Positions 45,213 through 54,191 are shown, counted from the stretch's first letter. The stretch: DNA of 64,000 nt from CAJXQU01 sp965223825 (GCA_965223825.1 OZ245018.1:558001-622000), one strand, 5' to 3'. Made by a program: numbers and translations. The notes: generated by a model not told the origin, from the letters alone.

Positions 45213-45599
45213 TTAGAAAAATTGATCAAAGATAACGAATACCCAGACTACCACGCAATTGATCAAGCTGATAAATACTGCGGCACTACCGATATCTTTG
45301 GCGCGTTTGGAGAGTTCGTGTTTTTCCAGTGAGACGCGATCAACTATTGCCTCGATGCCGGAATTTAATAATTCTACGATCAAGACTAACAAGACGGCAC
45401 TGACCATGAAGGCTTTTGACATGGCGCTGACGGGGAGAAGTAATGCGATCACAATTAATGGGAAGCCCAGTGCGAGTTCTTGGCGGAAAGCAGATTCGTG
45501 TTTATAGGCGGAAATCAAACCGGCTAGTGAATAATGATAAGCATTCCAGATCCGTCTTAAACCTGTCGTGCCTTTAAAGGGGCTGCGTGTTGTACTCAT
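45213..45599 (-). CDS. dgkA: Diacylglycerol kinase
   Basis: A 128-aa integral membrane enzyme that phosphorylates diacylglycerol to phosphatidic acid, recycling lipid made during osmoregulated glucan or LPS modification. It has three hydrophobic segments, and the conserved signature ELLNSGIEAIVDRVSLEKHELSKRAKD lies in two halves at about 75-100; E. coli DgkA is 122 aa. The ATG at 45599 is chosen; the frame reaches 45650. It is followed 22 nt later by the M20 peptidase gene. Confidence 0.93.
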   Translation of the reverse strand: MSTTRSPFKGTTGLRRIWNAYHYSLAGLISAYKHESAFRQELALGFPLIVIALLLPVSAMSKAFMVSAVLLVLIVELLNSGIEAIVDRVSLEKHELSKRAKDIGSAAVFISLINCVVVWVFVIFDQFF

Positions 45600-45866
45600 A
45601 ATGGTATGAATCTCGATAAATAAATAATTTTCTCGTGCGAAATTAAACACGAGCAGGCCGTTGATTATGTCAATTCAATGACAATTTTAAGTAAGAAATA
45701 CATAATTTGATCAATAAAAACGCGCTTAGATTACAGCAAATTAATGCGAAGAACAGTTTCATAAAAAAAATAAAGCATGACAATTATCGAAATGAATTAA
45801 CGTCACGCAACTGACAATTAATCGTCATTTTTCTGCAATATATTTTCATTAGCCTCTGTAAGCGTT

Positions 45867-46673
45867 ATGAATATGTCTAATGAAGAAAGTACACGATACC
45901 GCAGCGTCTGGATTTCAGATGTTCACTTAGGCTTCCGTGGTTGTAATGCAGAAATGCTTCTCGCATTTTTACGGCAAACGCGGTGTGATAACCTCTACCT
46001 CGTCGGTGATATTATCGACTTCTGGCAAGTGAAGAAAAAACCCTTCTGGCCGCAAGCACACAACGATGTTGTGCGAACGGTTCTTGGTAAAGCGAAGCAC
46101 GGAACGAAAGTGATTTACGTTCCCGGCAATCACGATGAGTACTTACGTGACTTTGATCAAATGACATTCGGTAATGTCAGTATTCAAAATGAACTGACAC
46201 ACACAACAATTGATGGCAGAAAACTGCTTGTTTTACACGGTGATAAATTTGATGCCGTGGTGATGTCCTCTCCTTTCCTCGGGAAAATTGGCAGTTCACT
46301 TTACGATATGCTTTTACAATTAAATATTTTAGTCAATTTCGTTCGAAGAAAGCTTGGCTTTAATCATTGGTCATTAGCAAAATTCTTAAAAAATAAAGTG
46401 AAAAATGCGATGAAATATATCGGTAATTTTGAAGAGGCTGTCGCATACGAGGCTGCAAAAGAAGGTGTGGATGGGGTGATTTGTGGCCACATTCATCACG
46501 CTGAAATTTCCGATATTAACGGACTGACTTATTATAATTGCGGTGATTGGGTTGAGAGTTGTACCGCGTTAGTTGAAATGGACGATGGCGAGATGAAATT
46601 GGTTTACTGGTTAGATGAAGTTGCGAAGCAGGAAGAGAAAAAACAACGAGAGTTAGTTCGAGCCGCCGCCTGA
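45867..46673 (+). CDS. UDP-2,3-diacylglucosamine diphosphatase-like metallophosphatase
   Basis: A 268-aa calcineurin-type phosphoesterase related to LpxH, which removes UMP from UDP-2,3-diacylglucosamine in lipid A synthesis. The metal-binding motifs are WISDVHLGF, GDIIDFW, GNHDEYL, LHGDKFD and GHIHHAE. The family without the classical LpxH context includes paralogs of unknown role, so LpxH function is likely but not sure. It overlaps the following glycosyltransferase gene by one base (TGATG). The 267 bp upstream contain three TGACAATT repeats. Confidence 0.8.
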   Translation: MNMSNEESTRYRSVWISDVHLGFRGCNAEMLLAFLRQTRCDNLYLVGDIIDFWQVKKKPFWPQAHNDVVRTVLGKAKHGTKVIYVPGNHDEYLRDFDQMTFGNVSIQNELTHTTIDGRKLLVLHGDKFDAVVMSSPFLGKIGSSLYDMLLQLNILVNFVRRKLGFNHWSLAKFLKNKVKNAMKYIGNFEEAVAYEAAKEGVDGVICGHIHHAEISDINGLTYYNCGDWVESCTALVEMDDGEMKLVYWLDEVAKQEEKKQRELVRAAA

Positions 46674-47668
46674 TGCGAGTCGCGATTATTACGGACGCCT
46701 GGCGACCACAGGTCAACGGTGTTGTGACTACGCTCGCCAAAATGGGCGAGTTTTTGGAAAGTCAGGATCATGATGTGCGTTTTATTACGCCGCAGGATTT
46801 TAAAACGATTCCTTGTCCAACTTACCCAGAGATCCGCTTAGCGATTTTTCCACGACGTAAAATCGATAAGCTGCTGGCAGACTTTTTACCGGCACATATT
46901 CACATCGCAACAGAAGGGCCGATCGGTCACGCCGCACGCGCCTATTGTATGAAAAAAGGCTTGCAGTTCACTACGTCATTTCATACGCAATTTGCAGAGT
47001 ATTTGCGTTTGCGTGCCCCCATCCCGATCAATTGGACGTATAAATATTTACGTCGTTTTCACGGCTCGGCAGTACGTACAATGGTGCCGACGCCATCGAT
47101 TAAAGAGCGACTGGAGTCACACGGTTTTAAAAATGTAGTGGTGTGGTCACGCGGGGTGAATGTTGATGTCTTTAAACCAGATAACTCTGTTGATCTGGAA
47201 ATGCCCGGCCCTATTATGGTGTACATGGGACGTGTTGCGGTTGAGAAAAATATTGAAGCATTTTTAGATCTTGATCTGCCCGGTAGTAAATTAGTGATTG
47301 GTGATGGACCCGATCGTGAGAAGTTACAAAAAAAATATGTGAAGGCGCGTTTTGTCGGTGCGAAATTTGGTCGTGATCTCGCCTCATGGGTCGCAGCAGG
47401 GGACGTATTTGTCTTCCCGAGTAAGACGGATACGTTTGGCTTAGTGATGCTTGAAGCAATGGGCTGCGGTGTGCCGGTGGCGGCGTATCCTGTGACAGGC
47501 CCGATCGATGTGATCAAACAAGGTCAGACAGGTTATATGCATGAGGATTTATCCGTTGCTATTTCTGAAGCGCTCAAATTGGATAAGCAAACGTGTATTG
47601 ATTATGCGCAACTACATACGTGGGATCATTGCGGAAGACGCTTTGAAAGTCTGCTCACACCGGTCTGA
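46673..47668 (+). CDS. GT4 family glycosyltransferase (alpha-mannosyltransferase-like)
   Basis: A 331-aa glycosyltransferase. The N-terminus VAIITDAWRPQVNGVVTTL is typical of bacterial glycolipid-forming GT4 enzymes such as MgtA-like and SQD2-like proteins. The donor half has VYMGRVAVEKNIEAFLDL, IGDGPDREKLQKKY and FPSKTDTFGLVMLEAMGCG, with the Glu residues of the GPGTF motif. It probably attaches a hexose to a lipid acceptor. The start overlaps the stop of the phosphatase gene by one base, so both probably act on the envelope. Confidence 0.88.
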   Translation: MRVAIITDAWRPQVNGVVTTLAKMGEFLESQDHDVRFITPQDFKTIPCPTYPEIRLAIFPRRKIDKLLADFLPAHIHIATEGPIGHAARAYCMKKGLQFTTSFHTQFAEYLRLRAPIPINWTYKYLRRFHGSAVRTMVPTPSIKERLESHGFKNVVVWSRGVNVDVFKPDNSVDLEMPGPIMVYMGRVAVEKNIEAFLDLDLPGSKLVIGDGPDREKLQKKYVKARFVGAKFGRDLASWVAAGDVFVFPSKTDTFGLVMLEAMGCGVPVAAYPVTGPIDVIKQGQTGYMHEDLSVAISEALKLDKQTCIDYAQLHTWDHCGRRFESLLTPV

Positions 47669-47754
47669 TCGTCTTGGCTCTTTTTCCTTTCTTGGTAGCT
47701 GATCAGCTCACCGTCTGGCAGAATGTTGACTTTGAAAATATTTGAGGCAACACG

Positions 47755-48285
47755 ATGACAATTCGCGCTTTTCGGGGAAACATGCCGACAATTGCAGAAA
47801 CGGCATTTGTTGATGATACGGCACTGGTATTAGGTAACACGACGCTGGGTGAACACGTTTCGATCTGGCCGATGACCGTTTTACGCGGTGATGTGAATAC
47901 GATCACGGTCGGTGAATATACGAATATTCAAGATGCGTCCGTTTTGCATGTTAATCATGACAGCGCAAAGAATCCGGGTGGCGATCCATTGGTGATCGGT
48001 AATTACGTTACGATTGGGCATAAAGCGTTGGTGCATGCGTGTACGATAGGCGATTATTGTTTGATCGGAATGGGCGCGATTGTCATGGATAAAGTCATAG
48101 TGGAGGATAAAGTGATCATCGGTGCAGGGTCGTTGGTGTCACCTGGGAAAGTGTTGGAAAGTGGTCATCTTTACGTGGGATCACCGGCGGTAAAAAAACG
48201 TCCGTTGACTGAAGGTGAGCTGAACTATTTAGAATATTCAGCTAAACAATATGCACATTTAAAAGATGAACATATGAATGGTTAG
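47755..48285 (+). CDS. Gamma carbonic anhydrase family protein
   Basis: A 176-aa left-handed beta-helix protein of the gamma-CA family (YrdA, CaiE-like). The hexapeptide repeat appears many times, for example IGNYVTIGHKALVHAC and IGDYCLIGMGAIVMD. The zinc His residues are visible in HVNHD, GHKALVH and nearby. Some members are carbonic anhydrases, while others lack activity. Its terminator lies inside the convergent gene (48322-48350). Confidence 0.88.
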   Translation: MTIRAFRGNMPTIAETAFVDDTALVLGNTTLGEHVSIWPMTVLRGDVNTITVGEYTNIQDASVLHVNHDSAKNPGGDPLVIGNYVTIGHKALVHACTIGDYCLIGMGAIVMDKVIVEDKVIIGAGSLVSPGKVLESGHLYVGSPAVKKRPLTEGELNYLEYSAKQYAHLKDEHMNG

Positions 48286-48294
48286 CGATTTAAT

Positions 48295-48981
48295 TTAACG
48301 ATTAATTAATTTATTCAAATCAGCCATTTTTTCGGAAATGGCTTTTTTTTCACTATCGGTTTTGGCGTGTTGTTCTAACCAAAGCAAATCTTCTTTTTGT
48401 AATGTGTGTTTAATTTCTCGCTCTCGCGCATACAACACAGCACGGCCGAGCCAGTCAGGTGCGTTGCCTTCAATTGTCTCAACTTGGTTTACCCACCTTT
48501 GTATTAGCGCGTAACGCGGGGGTGAGTGATAACCCATTTCCAAACTTATTTTTAACAAAAGCAGATCGGAAAACTTCGGTTCATGATCTAACGCGGCATC
48601 GAGTAATTTATGGGCATGATCAACTTGACGATAGATGGAGGCGAGATACGTGCTGCCGTAACGTAAGCTACTTAAATAACCGGGGTCAAGTATTGCAACA
48701 GTTTGCATGGCATTAAAAAAAGGTGCGCTGTCCTCGTGCTGGGCTTGATGTGAAGGGATTTCATTTAACGAGCTGGATAATAACCAAAAACGATCTGCGA
48801 TCAAGGTATGAAATGGGCCACTCAAACCACGCAATAGCAGGGTGCTTTCTGTGAATTCAGTCGGATTAACGTTTGTGGTGCGGGCGTGTGGTGCCACATG
48901 ACTGACAGCATAAAAAAATAACAGTGAACAAAAACAGATTATTAACCAAGCAAGCCGGTTTTGTTCGGGATGATCAGTCAT
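48295..48981 (-). CDS. Membrane-anchored protein in pseudopilin-ABC cluster
   Basis: A 228-aa protein with one N-terminal hydrophobic segment (about 11-29, LAWLIICFCSLLFFYAVSH) and a helical periplasmic part that looks TPR-like (YGSTYLASIYRQVDHAHKLLD and neighbouring helices). No family recognised. It starts 8 nt inside the permease gene, which suggests coupling and a shared complex. The frame is open to 49026; I chose the ATG at 48981 because it matches the overlap and removes an unlikely N-terminus. Confidence 0.6.
   Translation of the reverse strand: MTDHPEQNRLAWLIICFCSLLFFYAVSHVAPHARTTNVNPTEFTESTLLLRGLSGPFHTLIADRFWLLSSSLNEIPSHQAQHEDSAPFFNAMQTVAILDPGYLSSLRYGSTYLASIYRQVDHAHKLLDAALDHEPKFSDLLLLKISLEMGYHSPPRYALIQRWVNQVETIEGNAPDWLGRAVLYAREREIKHTLQKEDLLWLEQHAKTDSEKKAISEKMADLNKLINR
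48322..48350 (+). terminator. Terminator of the gamma-CA gene inside the opposite gene
   Basis: AGCCATTT (48322-48329) pairs with AAATGGCT (48336-48343), loop of 6 nt, followed by eight T bases. It lies within the 3' end of the convergent minus-strand coding region, so it also encodes part of that protein. Confidence 0.75.
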
Positions 48982-49753
48982 TTCCGGCGAGAGATTTTTT
49001 TTCGTAAAGCAAGCATGCAAGGGCAATTAATAATGCACTGTAGATGCTGCAGTAGAAGACAGGGAATAACCAATCTATCGCAGAATTCGGTAATCGATTG
49101 AGTGCAATGCTGCTCAGATCTGTGAGACTGAAGTTGGGAAGGGTGGAGTAAAGCATTTGAGTGATCGAGTGCAGCGACGGATTTAATTGTTTTTCGGAGA
49201 AAAGCACAAGCTCATCTAAACCGTGACCAATAAACCACATAAGGATGCTGTAGATCACAGCGCTGAAAGCAGACAGGTTTACACCAAAACACATAAGAAT
49301 CGCTGCAGATAGTATCGCGCCGAAAATGGTGATGACGGTTTGGAATATTATTGGCCACACAATGGCGTGTTCAAGATAAGCAATCAAGACGATGTTGATC
49401 ACCACGAAACTGAATCCGATCAATAAAATTAACGCAACTAAACCCAAAAAGCGTCCACTGTAATAAGCGCGCCGTGACATGCCTGTGCTTAGCGGTAGCA
49501 TGAATAATAATTCCTGCTGGTCACGTCGCAGAATATCAAAACCATATAGCCAAGCAACACCGTATAGGAGAAATGTTTGGCTGCTGAGGATAAGGTTTTC
49601 GAAAAGACGAAAGCGAATACCGATGTTCACAGTAGACATGGCAAGACAAAGTAAGGTGAACAGAACAACTAGACTGATTAAAAATACAGTAAAGCGGTTG
49701 CGTAGCAGCGATAGAAATGTCGCATGCGCGATGGCAAATGTGGTTTGGAACAT
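48974..49753 (-). CDS. ABC-2 type transporter permease
   Basis: A 259-aa inner-membrane protein with six hydrophobic segments. The first cytoplasmic loop, RRDQQELLFMLPLSTGMSRR, resembles the coupling helix of ABC-2 permeases. It is read from directly after the stop of the ABC ATPase gene (no gap), and its 3' end overlaps the next gene by 8 nt. The substrate is unknown. The cluster begins with a pseudopilin gene. Confidence 0.83.
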   Translation of the reverse strand: MFQTTFAIAHATFLSLLRNRFTVFLISLVVLFTLLCLAMSTVNIGIRFRLFENLILSSQTFLLYGVAWLYGFDILRRDQQELLFMLPLSTGMSRRAYYSGRFLGLVALILLIGFSFVVINIVLIAYLEHAIVWPIIFQTVITIFGAILSAAILMCFGVNLSAFSAVIYSILMWFIGHGLDELVLFSEKQLNPSLHSITQMLYSTLPNFSLTDLSSIALNRLPNSAIDWLFPVFYCSIYSALLIALACLLYEKKSLAGND

Positions 49754-50404
49754 TTACGCGACCGAATGTTTTGGTGGGTGGTTAAAATAGAGTGTGTTAA
49801 GCGCATTCTGCGTGTCAGGTTTTACACCTTGGTACACGAATACGCCTTCACGTAATAACCAGATTTCATCACCCAAATGCCAAGCATCTTCCAAACTGTG
49901 TGTTGAGAAAATCAAACGGCATTGCGTTTTTAGTTCGGCTATTAGCGACATAATTTGCTGATGACCAAATGGGTCAAGCCCTGATAATGGTTCATCAAGC
50001 AATAGAGTATGTGGTTGGCCTATTAGCGCTAGGCTAAGCATCAATCGTTGTTTCATGCCCTTTGAAAATTGTTTAATCGGACGATGTAAATTCTCTTGGG
50101 TTAAGCCGGTACGTGACATCAACGAGAGCATGTCAGCTTGATTAAGTGAGACTTTTTTTAAGCGACTGAATAAGCGAAATTGATCGTACACAGTGAGCTG
50201 TTGATCGAGGAAAGGAAGTTCTGGAACAAATCCAACGCTGGTGCGGTCAAGTGGCCGAATGTTTTCCCAAGCCGAGAGGAACGGGTGCTGTTGTGAGTGG
50301 GTGTAAAAACCCAGTAACCAACGAATTAATGTTGATTTGCCAGCGCCGTTGTGGCCGAGCAAGATTAGGCATTGGTTTTTATCTGGTCCAGTAGTGGTCG
50401 TCAT
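49754..50404 (-). CDS. ABC transporter ATPase, short N-terminus
   Basis: A 216-aa ABC ATPase. Walker A is GHNGAGKST at 17-25, the signature is FSKGMKQR and Walker B is TLLLDEPLSG. Most ABC ATPases have 35-40 residues before Walker A, with an aromatic A-loop residue; this one has only 16. The frame is closed by a TAA just upstream, so the short form is real in this sequence. No other in-frame start exists. It forms a unit with the permease encoded directly after it. Confidence 0.85.
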   Translation of the reverse strand: MTTTTGPDKNQCLILLGHNGAGKSTLIRWLLGFYTHSQQHPFLSAWENIRPLDRTSVGFVPELPFLDQQLTVYDQFRLFSRLKKVSLNQADMLSLMSRTGLTQENLHRPIKQFSKGMKQRLMLSLALIGQPHTLLLDEPLSGLDPFGHQQIMSLIAELKTQCRLIFSTHSLEDAWHLGDEIWLLREGVFVYQGVKPDTQNALNTLYFNHPPKHSVA

Positions 50405-50473
50405 GCTTGTGAAAAAGCAATTTTCTTACCAGTCCGCTGTCGTTAACAAGGAAATAAAGTGGGAGAGGTGCTA

Positions 50474-50501
50474 CGGCTTGGCGGACATGTCCGCCAAGCC
50501 G
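50474..50501. repeat. 28-bp perfect palindrome
   Basis: A perfect inverted repeat with no spacer, arms of 14 bp (left arm CGGCTTGGCGGACA). It lies between the pseudopilin stop (50562) and the ABC ATPase start (50404). No T-run follows on either strand, so it may be an operator or a stem that protects or processes the RNA. Confidence 0.6.
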
Positions 50502-50561
50502 AGCATATGCCGATGTTGATGTCGGCTCTTGGTAAGGCTCAATTCTGTTTAACGCGTGAAG

Positions 50562-51077
50562 TTAGTCATTCCAAGTGTATGAATAAATGCCTGAGTCGAG
50601 ATAGAGGCCGACCGTTTCACCGCTATCCTGAATATCATCGATGTGATGAACGATGTTTGTTCCAGCACTGCTCCAGCCACCGGACACTAAGCTTTCATTG
50701 CGTAATTTATACATAAGCCAATGATCGGTTGCGGCGGCATTGCGATCCCACCAATGGCCAACTTTATCTTTGCCAGGGTTAACCGTGATGACGCCGAGAT
50801 AGGTTTCAGGTTTTTCCGCGAGTAAATCGTTCATGGGATTTAGCGGCGCTGCACCGTCATAGGTCCAATCTTCGATCGTATCACCGTTGACCAAACCGGA
50901 TGCTACCTTGAGCGACAGCGCACTACGAACGGAACCAAGAATATTTTTTACGGCGGCGGCCTCGGCCTTTTCGGTAAGGTTCATAAACTTAGGGATTGCG
51001 ACGGAGGCAAGCAAACTGATGATGACAATCACGACGATCAATTCGATTAAGGTGAAGCCTTTGCTGGGTGTATTCAT
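50562..51077 (-). CDS. Type IV pilin-like / pseudopilin protein
   Basis: A 171-aa prepilin. The N-terminal KGFTLIELIVVIVIISLL is a complete prepilin peptidase site and membrane helix. The globular part is short, with no Cys pair. It resembles MSHA-type or type II secretion minor pilins. It is first of a minus-strand set with ABC ATPase, permease and an anchored protein, so it may be assembled or exported by that system. The gap to the ATPase is 157 nt and holds a strong palindrome. Confidence 0.85.
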   Translation of the reverse strand: MNTPSKGFTLIELIVVIVIISLLASVAIPKFMNLTEKAEAAAVKNILGSVRSALSLKVASGLVNGDTIEDWTYDGAAPLNPMNDLLAEKPETYLGVITVNPGKDKVGHWWDRNAAATDHWLMYKLRNESLVSGGWSSAGTNIVHHIDDIQDSGETVGLYLDSGIYSYTWND

Positions 51078-51155
51078 CTTTTATTTACCATGCTGAGAGA
51101 TGTGAAACACTTCAACACAACTAGCGACGGTTTTGACGAAAACTTTAGTTTGGGT

Positions 51156-52271
51156 TTACAGACGTAACATTAATAATTCTGCGAGACGCTTTGCTGGAAA
51201 AGTGTTGTCATAGACACCCGCGAAGTGCTCAGCCCCTGCACCGATAGCAAACAATGGAACATCGACAGCCGTATGGTGCTTCGTCAGCCAACCGATCTCA
51301 AGTGCGCTGCCATCCAAGCCACCATGGACAATGCCCATACCGCCGGTTTCATGATCTGCCGTGACGATCAATAAGGTGTCGTCTCGATCGGTCGTAAAAG
51401 TATGTGCGACATTCATCGCATTTTCGAAAAAGCGCGTTTGCTCGATCGTGCCTGCTGCGTCGTTGTGATGCGCGGCCCAATCGATCTGACTGCCTTCGAT
51501 GATTAAGCAAAAACCGGTTTCGCGTTCAGAAAATAATGCAATCGCTTTACTCGTCATGTCGGCAAGCGTGGGTTCTTCCGCCGAGTTTAATAACCCTTTA
51601 TTGGCAAATAAGCCAAGCATTTTTTTTGCGGATGAGGACTGCAGACTGCGAGCCGACTGCACAATTTCATAGCCTTGCTGGCGTGCTTCATCGAGTAGAT
51701 TAATCGAATCAGATCGGAAGCTACCGGCTTGATCACTCGGAATGAAATAACCGTATCCGCCGCCGAGTAATAATTCGGGTTGGGATGTTGTGACAAGTTG
51801 GCGTGCAATTTCAGTTTGATGCGAGCGATGCGAAACATGGGACGCGAAAGCCGCTGGTGTCGCGTGAGTTAGGCTGGATGTCGCGATCAGTCCGGTTGCG
51901 AGTCCACGATCTCGGCAGGCTTCAATGATTGTACGTAAAGGGGCTCCGTCTGGATCTTGGCTAATTCGCCCATTCATTGTTTTCTGACCTGTCGCCAGTG
52001 CTGTGGCGGCGGCAGCGGAATCCGTCACTAAGTCATCTGAAGATTGTGTGTGAACTAAACCGACGACGGGAAACTGATCGAAGATAAAAGGCTCATTTTC
52101 TGATTGCGCACTCAACCGCGCCGCCGTGATCTGACTCAACCCCATGCCGTCACCGATCATAAAGATGAGATTTTTCACATGAGGTTCTTTATCCGTTGGG
52201 GAAGAGCAGCCAACAGCGACGCTAGCAAAAGCCAGCAAGACAATAATAATTAACGGGTTTTTTTCTGACAT
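51156..52271 (-). CDS. Alkaline phosphatase family lipoprotein
   Basis: A 371-aa exported phosphatase. The signal peptide ends in VAVGC at about 18-22, a lipobox, so it is anchored in a membrane. The catalytic core has IFMIGDGMGLSQITAARL (metal ligand), VTDSAAAATALATG with the nucleophile Ser, and VTADHETGGM (metal ligands). It releases phosphate from monoesters. Only 44 bp separate it from the divergent mnmG, so the two promoters overlap. Confidence 0.9.
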   Translation of the reverse strand: MSEKNPLIIIVLLAFASVAVGCSSPTDKEPHVKNLIFMIGDGMGLSQITAARLSAQSENEPFIFDQFPVVGLVHTQSSDDLVTDSAAAATALATGQKTMNGRISQDPDGAPLRTIIEACRDRGLATGLIATSSLTHATPAAFASHVSHRSHQTEIARQLVTTSQPELLLGGGYGYFIPSDQAGSFRSDSINLLDEARQQGYEIVQSARSLQSSSAKKMLGLFANKGLLNSAEEPTLADMTSKAIALFSERETGFCLIIEGSQIDWAAHHNDAAGTIEQTRFFENAMNVAHTFTTDRDDTLLIVTADHETGGMGIVHGGLDGSALEIGWLTKHHTAVDVPLFAIGAGAEHFAGVYDNTFPAKRLAELLMLRL

Positions 52272-52315
52272 CTTCTCTATAATATGCGTTCGATTTATGA
52301 ATTATATGACGAGAT

Positions 52316-54187
52316 ATGCAACACCCGCAGAAATTTGATGTGATCGTTGTTGGTGGCGGCCATGCTGGAACAGAAGCAGCACTGGCAGCGGCACGTATGG
52401 GATCGCGTACTTTACTCCTGACATTGAGCGTCGATGCGCTGGGGCAAATGTCCTGTAATCCGGCCATTGGCGGCATCGGCAAGGGACACTTGGTCAAGGA
52501 AATAGATGCGCTCGGCGGCATGATGGGGCGTGCAGCAGATCGTTGCGGGATTCATTTTAGAACCTTAAATAGCAGTAAAGGCCCAGCTGTTCGAGCCACG
52601 CGCGCGCAGATTGATCGCAGTCTCTATAAAGTCGCGACGCGTGATCTGGTTGAGGCACAGGAAAATTTGTTTGTTTTCCAGCAGTCCGTCAGCGATCTGA
52701 TCGTTGCAGGTGATCGTGTACGTGGTGTTGTCACGCAAATGGGACTTTCGTTTGAAGCGCCGAGTGTCGTTCTGACTGTTGGCACGTTCCTCGGCGGTAA
52801 AATTCACATCGGCGAGAGTAATTATCAAGGCGGGCGCGCGGGCGACCAGCCGTCGAATGCACTTGCGGCTCGTTTACGCGAATTACCATTTCGTGTTGAT
52901 CGGTTAAAAACCGGCACGCCACCACGATTAGACGGCCGTACGCTGGATTATTCGAAAATGGAATTACAACCAGGTGATACTCCAATTCCCGTATTCTCTT
53001 TTATTGGTTCCGTGGATGAACATCCTGAGCAAACGCATTGTTACATTACGCGCACAAACGAACGAACCCATGATGTGATCCGATCTGGGCTGGATCGCTC
53101 GCCGATGTATAACGGCAATATCGAAAGTATCGGCCCACGCTATTGCCCGTCAGTAGAAGACAAAATTGTTCGTTTTGCAGATAAAGATTCTCACCAGATA
53201 TTTGTCGAGCCAGAAGGTTTGGACACACATGAAGTTTATCCTAATGGGATTTCGACCAGTTTGCCGTTTGATATCCAATATGAATTAGTGCGCTCGATTC
53301 CGGGTTTTGAAAATGCACACATTACACGTCCGGGTTACGCGATCGAGTATGATTTCTTTGACCCGCGCGATCTCAAACCTTCGCTGGAAACGATGCATTT
53401 GAACGGTTTGTTTTTTGCTGGTCAGATCAACGGCACAACCGGGTATGAAGAAGCCGGTGCACAAGGTTTGCTTGCCGGTGTGAATGCGGCGTTGTTGGTA
53501 CAGGAACGCGACGCTTGGACACCACGACGTGATGAAGCCTATCTTGGCGTGTTGGTGGATGATCTGATCACACGCGGCACGAATGAACCGTATCGTATGT
53601 TCACGTCGCGTGCGGAGTATCGATTGATGCTGCGAGAAGATAATGCGGATCTGAGACTTACTGCACTTGGCCGTAAACTGGGGCTGATTGACGATCATCG
53701 CTGGGCTCAGTTTGAACAAAAATGTGACGCAATTGAACGTGAGCAACAACGTTTGAAATCCACTTGGCTACGCCCCGGTACCGTTTCTGATGCTGAGGCA
53801 GAACGGGTTGTGGGGCAAGCGCTTGCACGTGAATACTCCCTTGCGGATCTTTTGCGCCGACCGGCAGTTGATTACGCTGAACTGATGAGTTTGCCTGGCG
53901 CTGGGGAAGGCGTGATAGATCCTATCATTGCTGAACAAGTGACCATTCAAGCGCGCTACAGCGGTTATATTGAACGTCAAGCCTCTGAAATCGAACGATC
54001 GAAAAAGCTTGAAAGTAAAACACTCCCTAAGGATTTTGATTACGCTACAGTGCACGGGTTATCGGCAGAAGTAGTGCAAAAACTGTCTGATCACCGACCA
54101 TCAACGATTGGTCAGGCGTCGCGAATTTCGGGTGTGACACCGGCCGCGATCTCACTTTTACTCGTTTATCTGAAACGCGCAGGCTGA
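52316..54187 (+). CDS. mnmG: tRNA uridine 5-carboxymethylaminomethyl modification enzyme MnmG
   Basis: A 623-aa FAD enzyme (formerly GidA) that with MnmE puts the cmnm5 group on the wobble uridine of several tRNAs; E. coli MnmG is 629 aa. The FAD fold begins with VIVVGGGHAGTEAALAAARM. Signature regions CNPAIGGIGKGHLVKEIDAL and RTLNSSKGPAVRATRAQIDR (about 51-96) are present, and GQINGTTGYEEAGAQGLLAG lies near 360-380. It starts the conserved mnmG-rsmG-parAB-atp order. The classical oriC near this gene in some bacteria is not here. Confidence 0.98.
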   Translation: MQHPQKFDVIVVGGGHAGTEAALAAARMGSRTLLLTLSVDALGQMSCNPAIGGIGKGHLVKEIDALGGMMGRAADRCGIHFRTLNSSKGPAVRATRAQIDRSLYKVATRDLVEAQENLFVFQQSVSDLIVAGDRVRGVVTQMGLSFEAPSVVLTVGTFLGGKIHIGESNYQGGRAGDQPSNALAARLRELPFRVDRLKTGTPPRLDGRTLDYSKMELQPGDTPIPVFSFIGSVDEHPEQTHCYITRTNERTHDVIRSGLDRSPMYNGNIESIGPRYCPSVEDKIVRFADKDSHQIFVEPEGLDTHEVYPNGISTSLPFDIQYELVRSIPGFENAHITRPGYAIEYDFFDPRDLKPSLETMHLNGLFFAGQINGTTGYEEAGAQGLLAGVNAALLVQERDAWTPRRDEAYLGVLVDDLITRGTNEPYRMFTSRAEYRLMLREDNADLRLTALGRKLGLIDDHRWAQFEQKCDAIEREQQRLKSTWLRPGTVSDAEAERVVGQALAREYSLADLLRRPAVDYAELMSLPGAGEGVIDPIIAEQVTIQARYSGYIERQASEIERSKKLESKTLPKDFDYATVHGLSAEVVQKLSDHRPSTIGQASRISGVTPAAISLLLVYLKRAG

Positions 54188-54191
54188 AACA

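Noticed and set aside
51090..51110. parS-like half site (TGTGAAACA) near the alkaline phosphatase gene
   Set aside because: Only one half matches the parS consensus; the second arm is absent.
52272..52315. Origin of replication next to mnmG
   Set aside because: Only 44 bp lie between the phosphatase and mnmG, and no DnaA-box cluster is visible.
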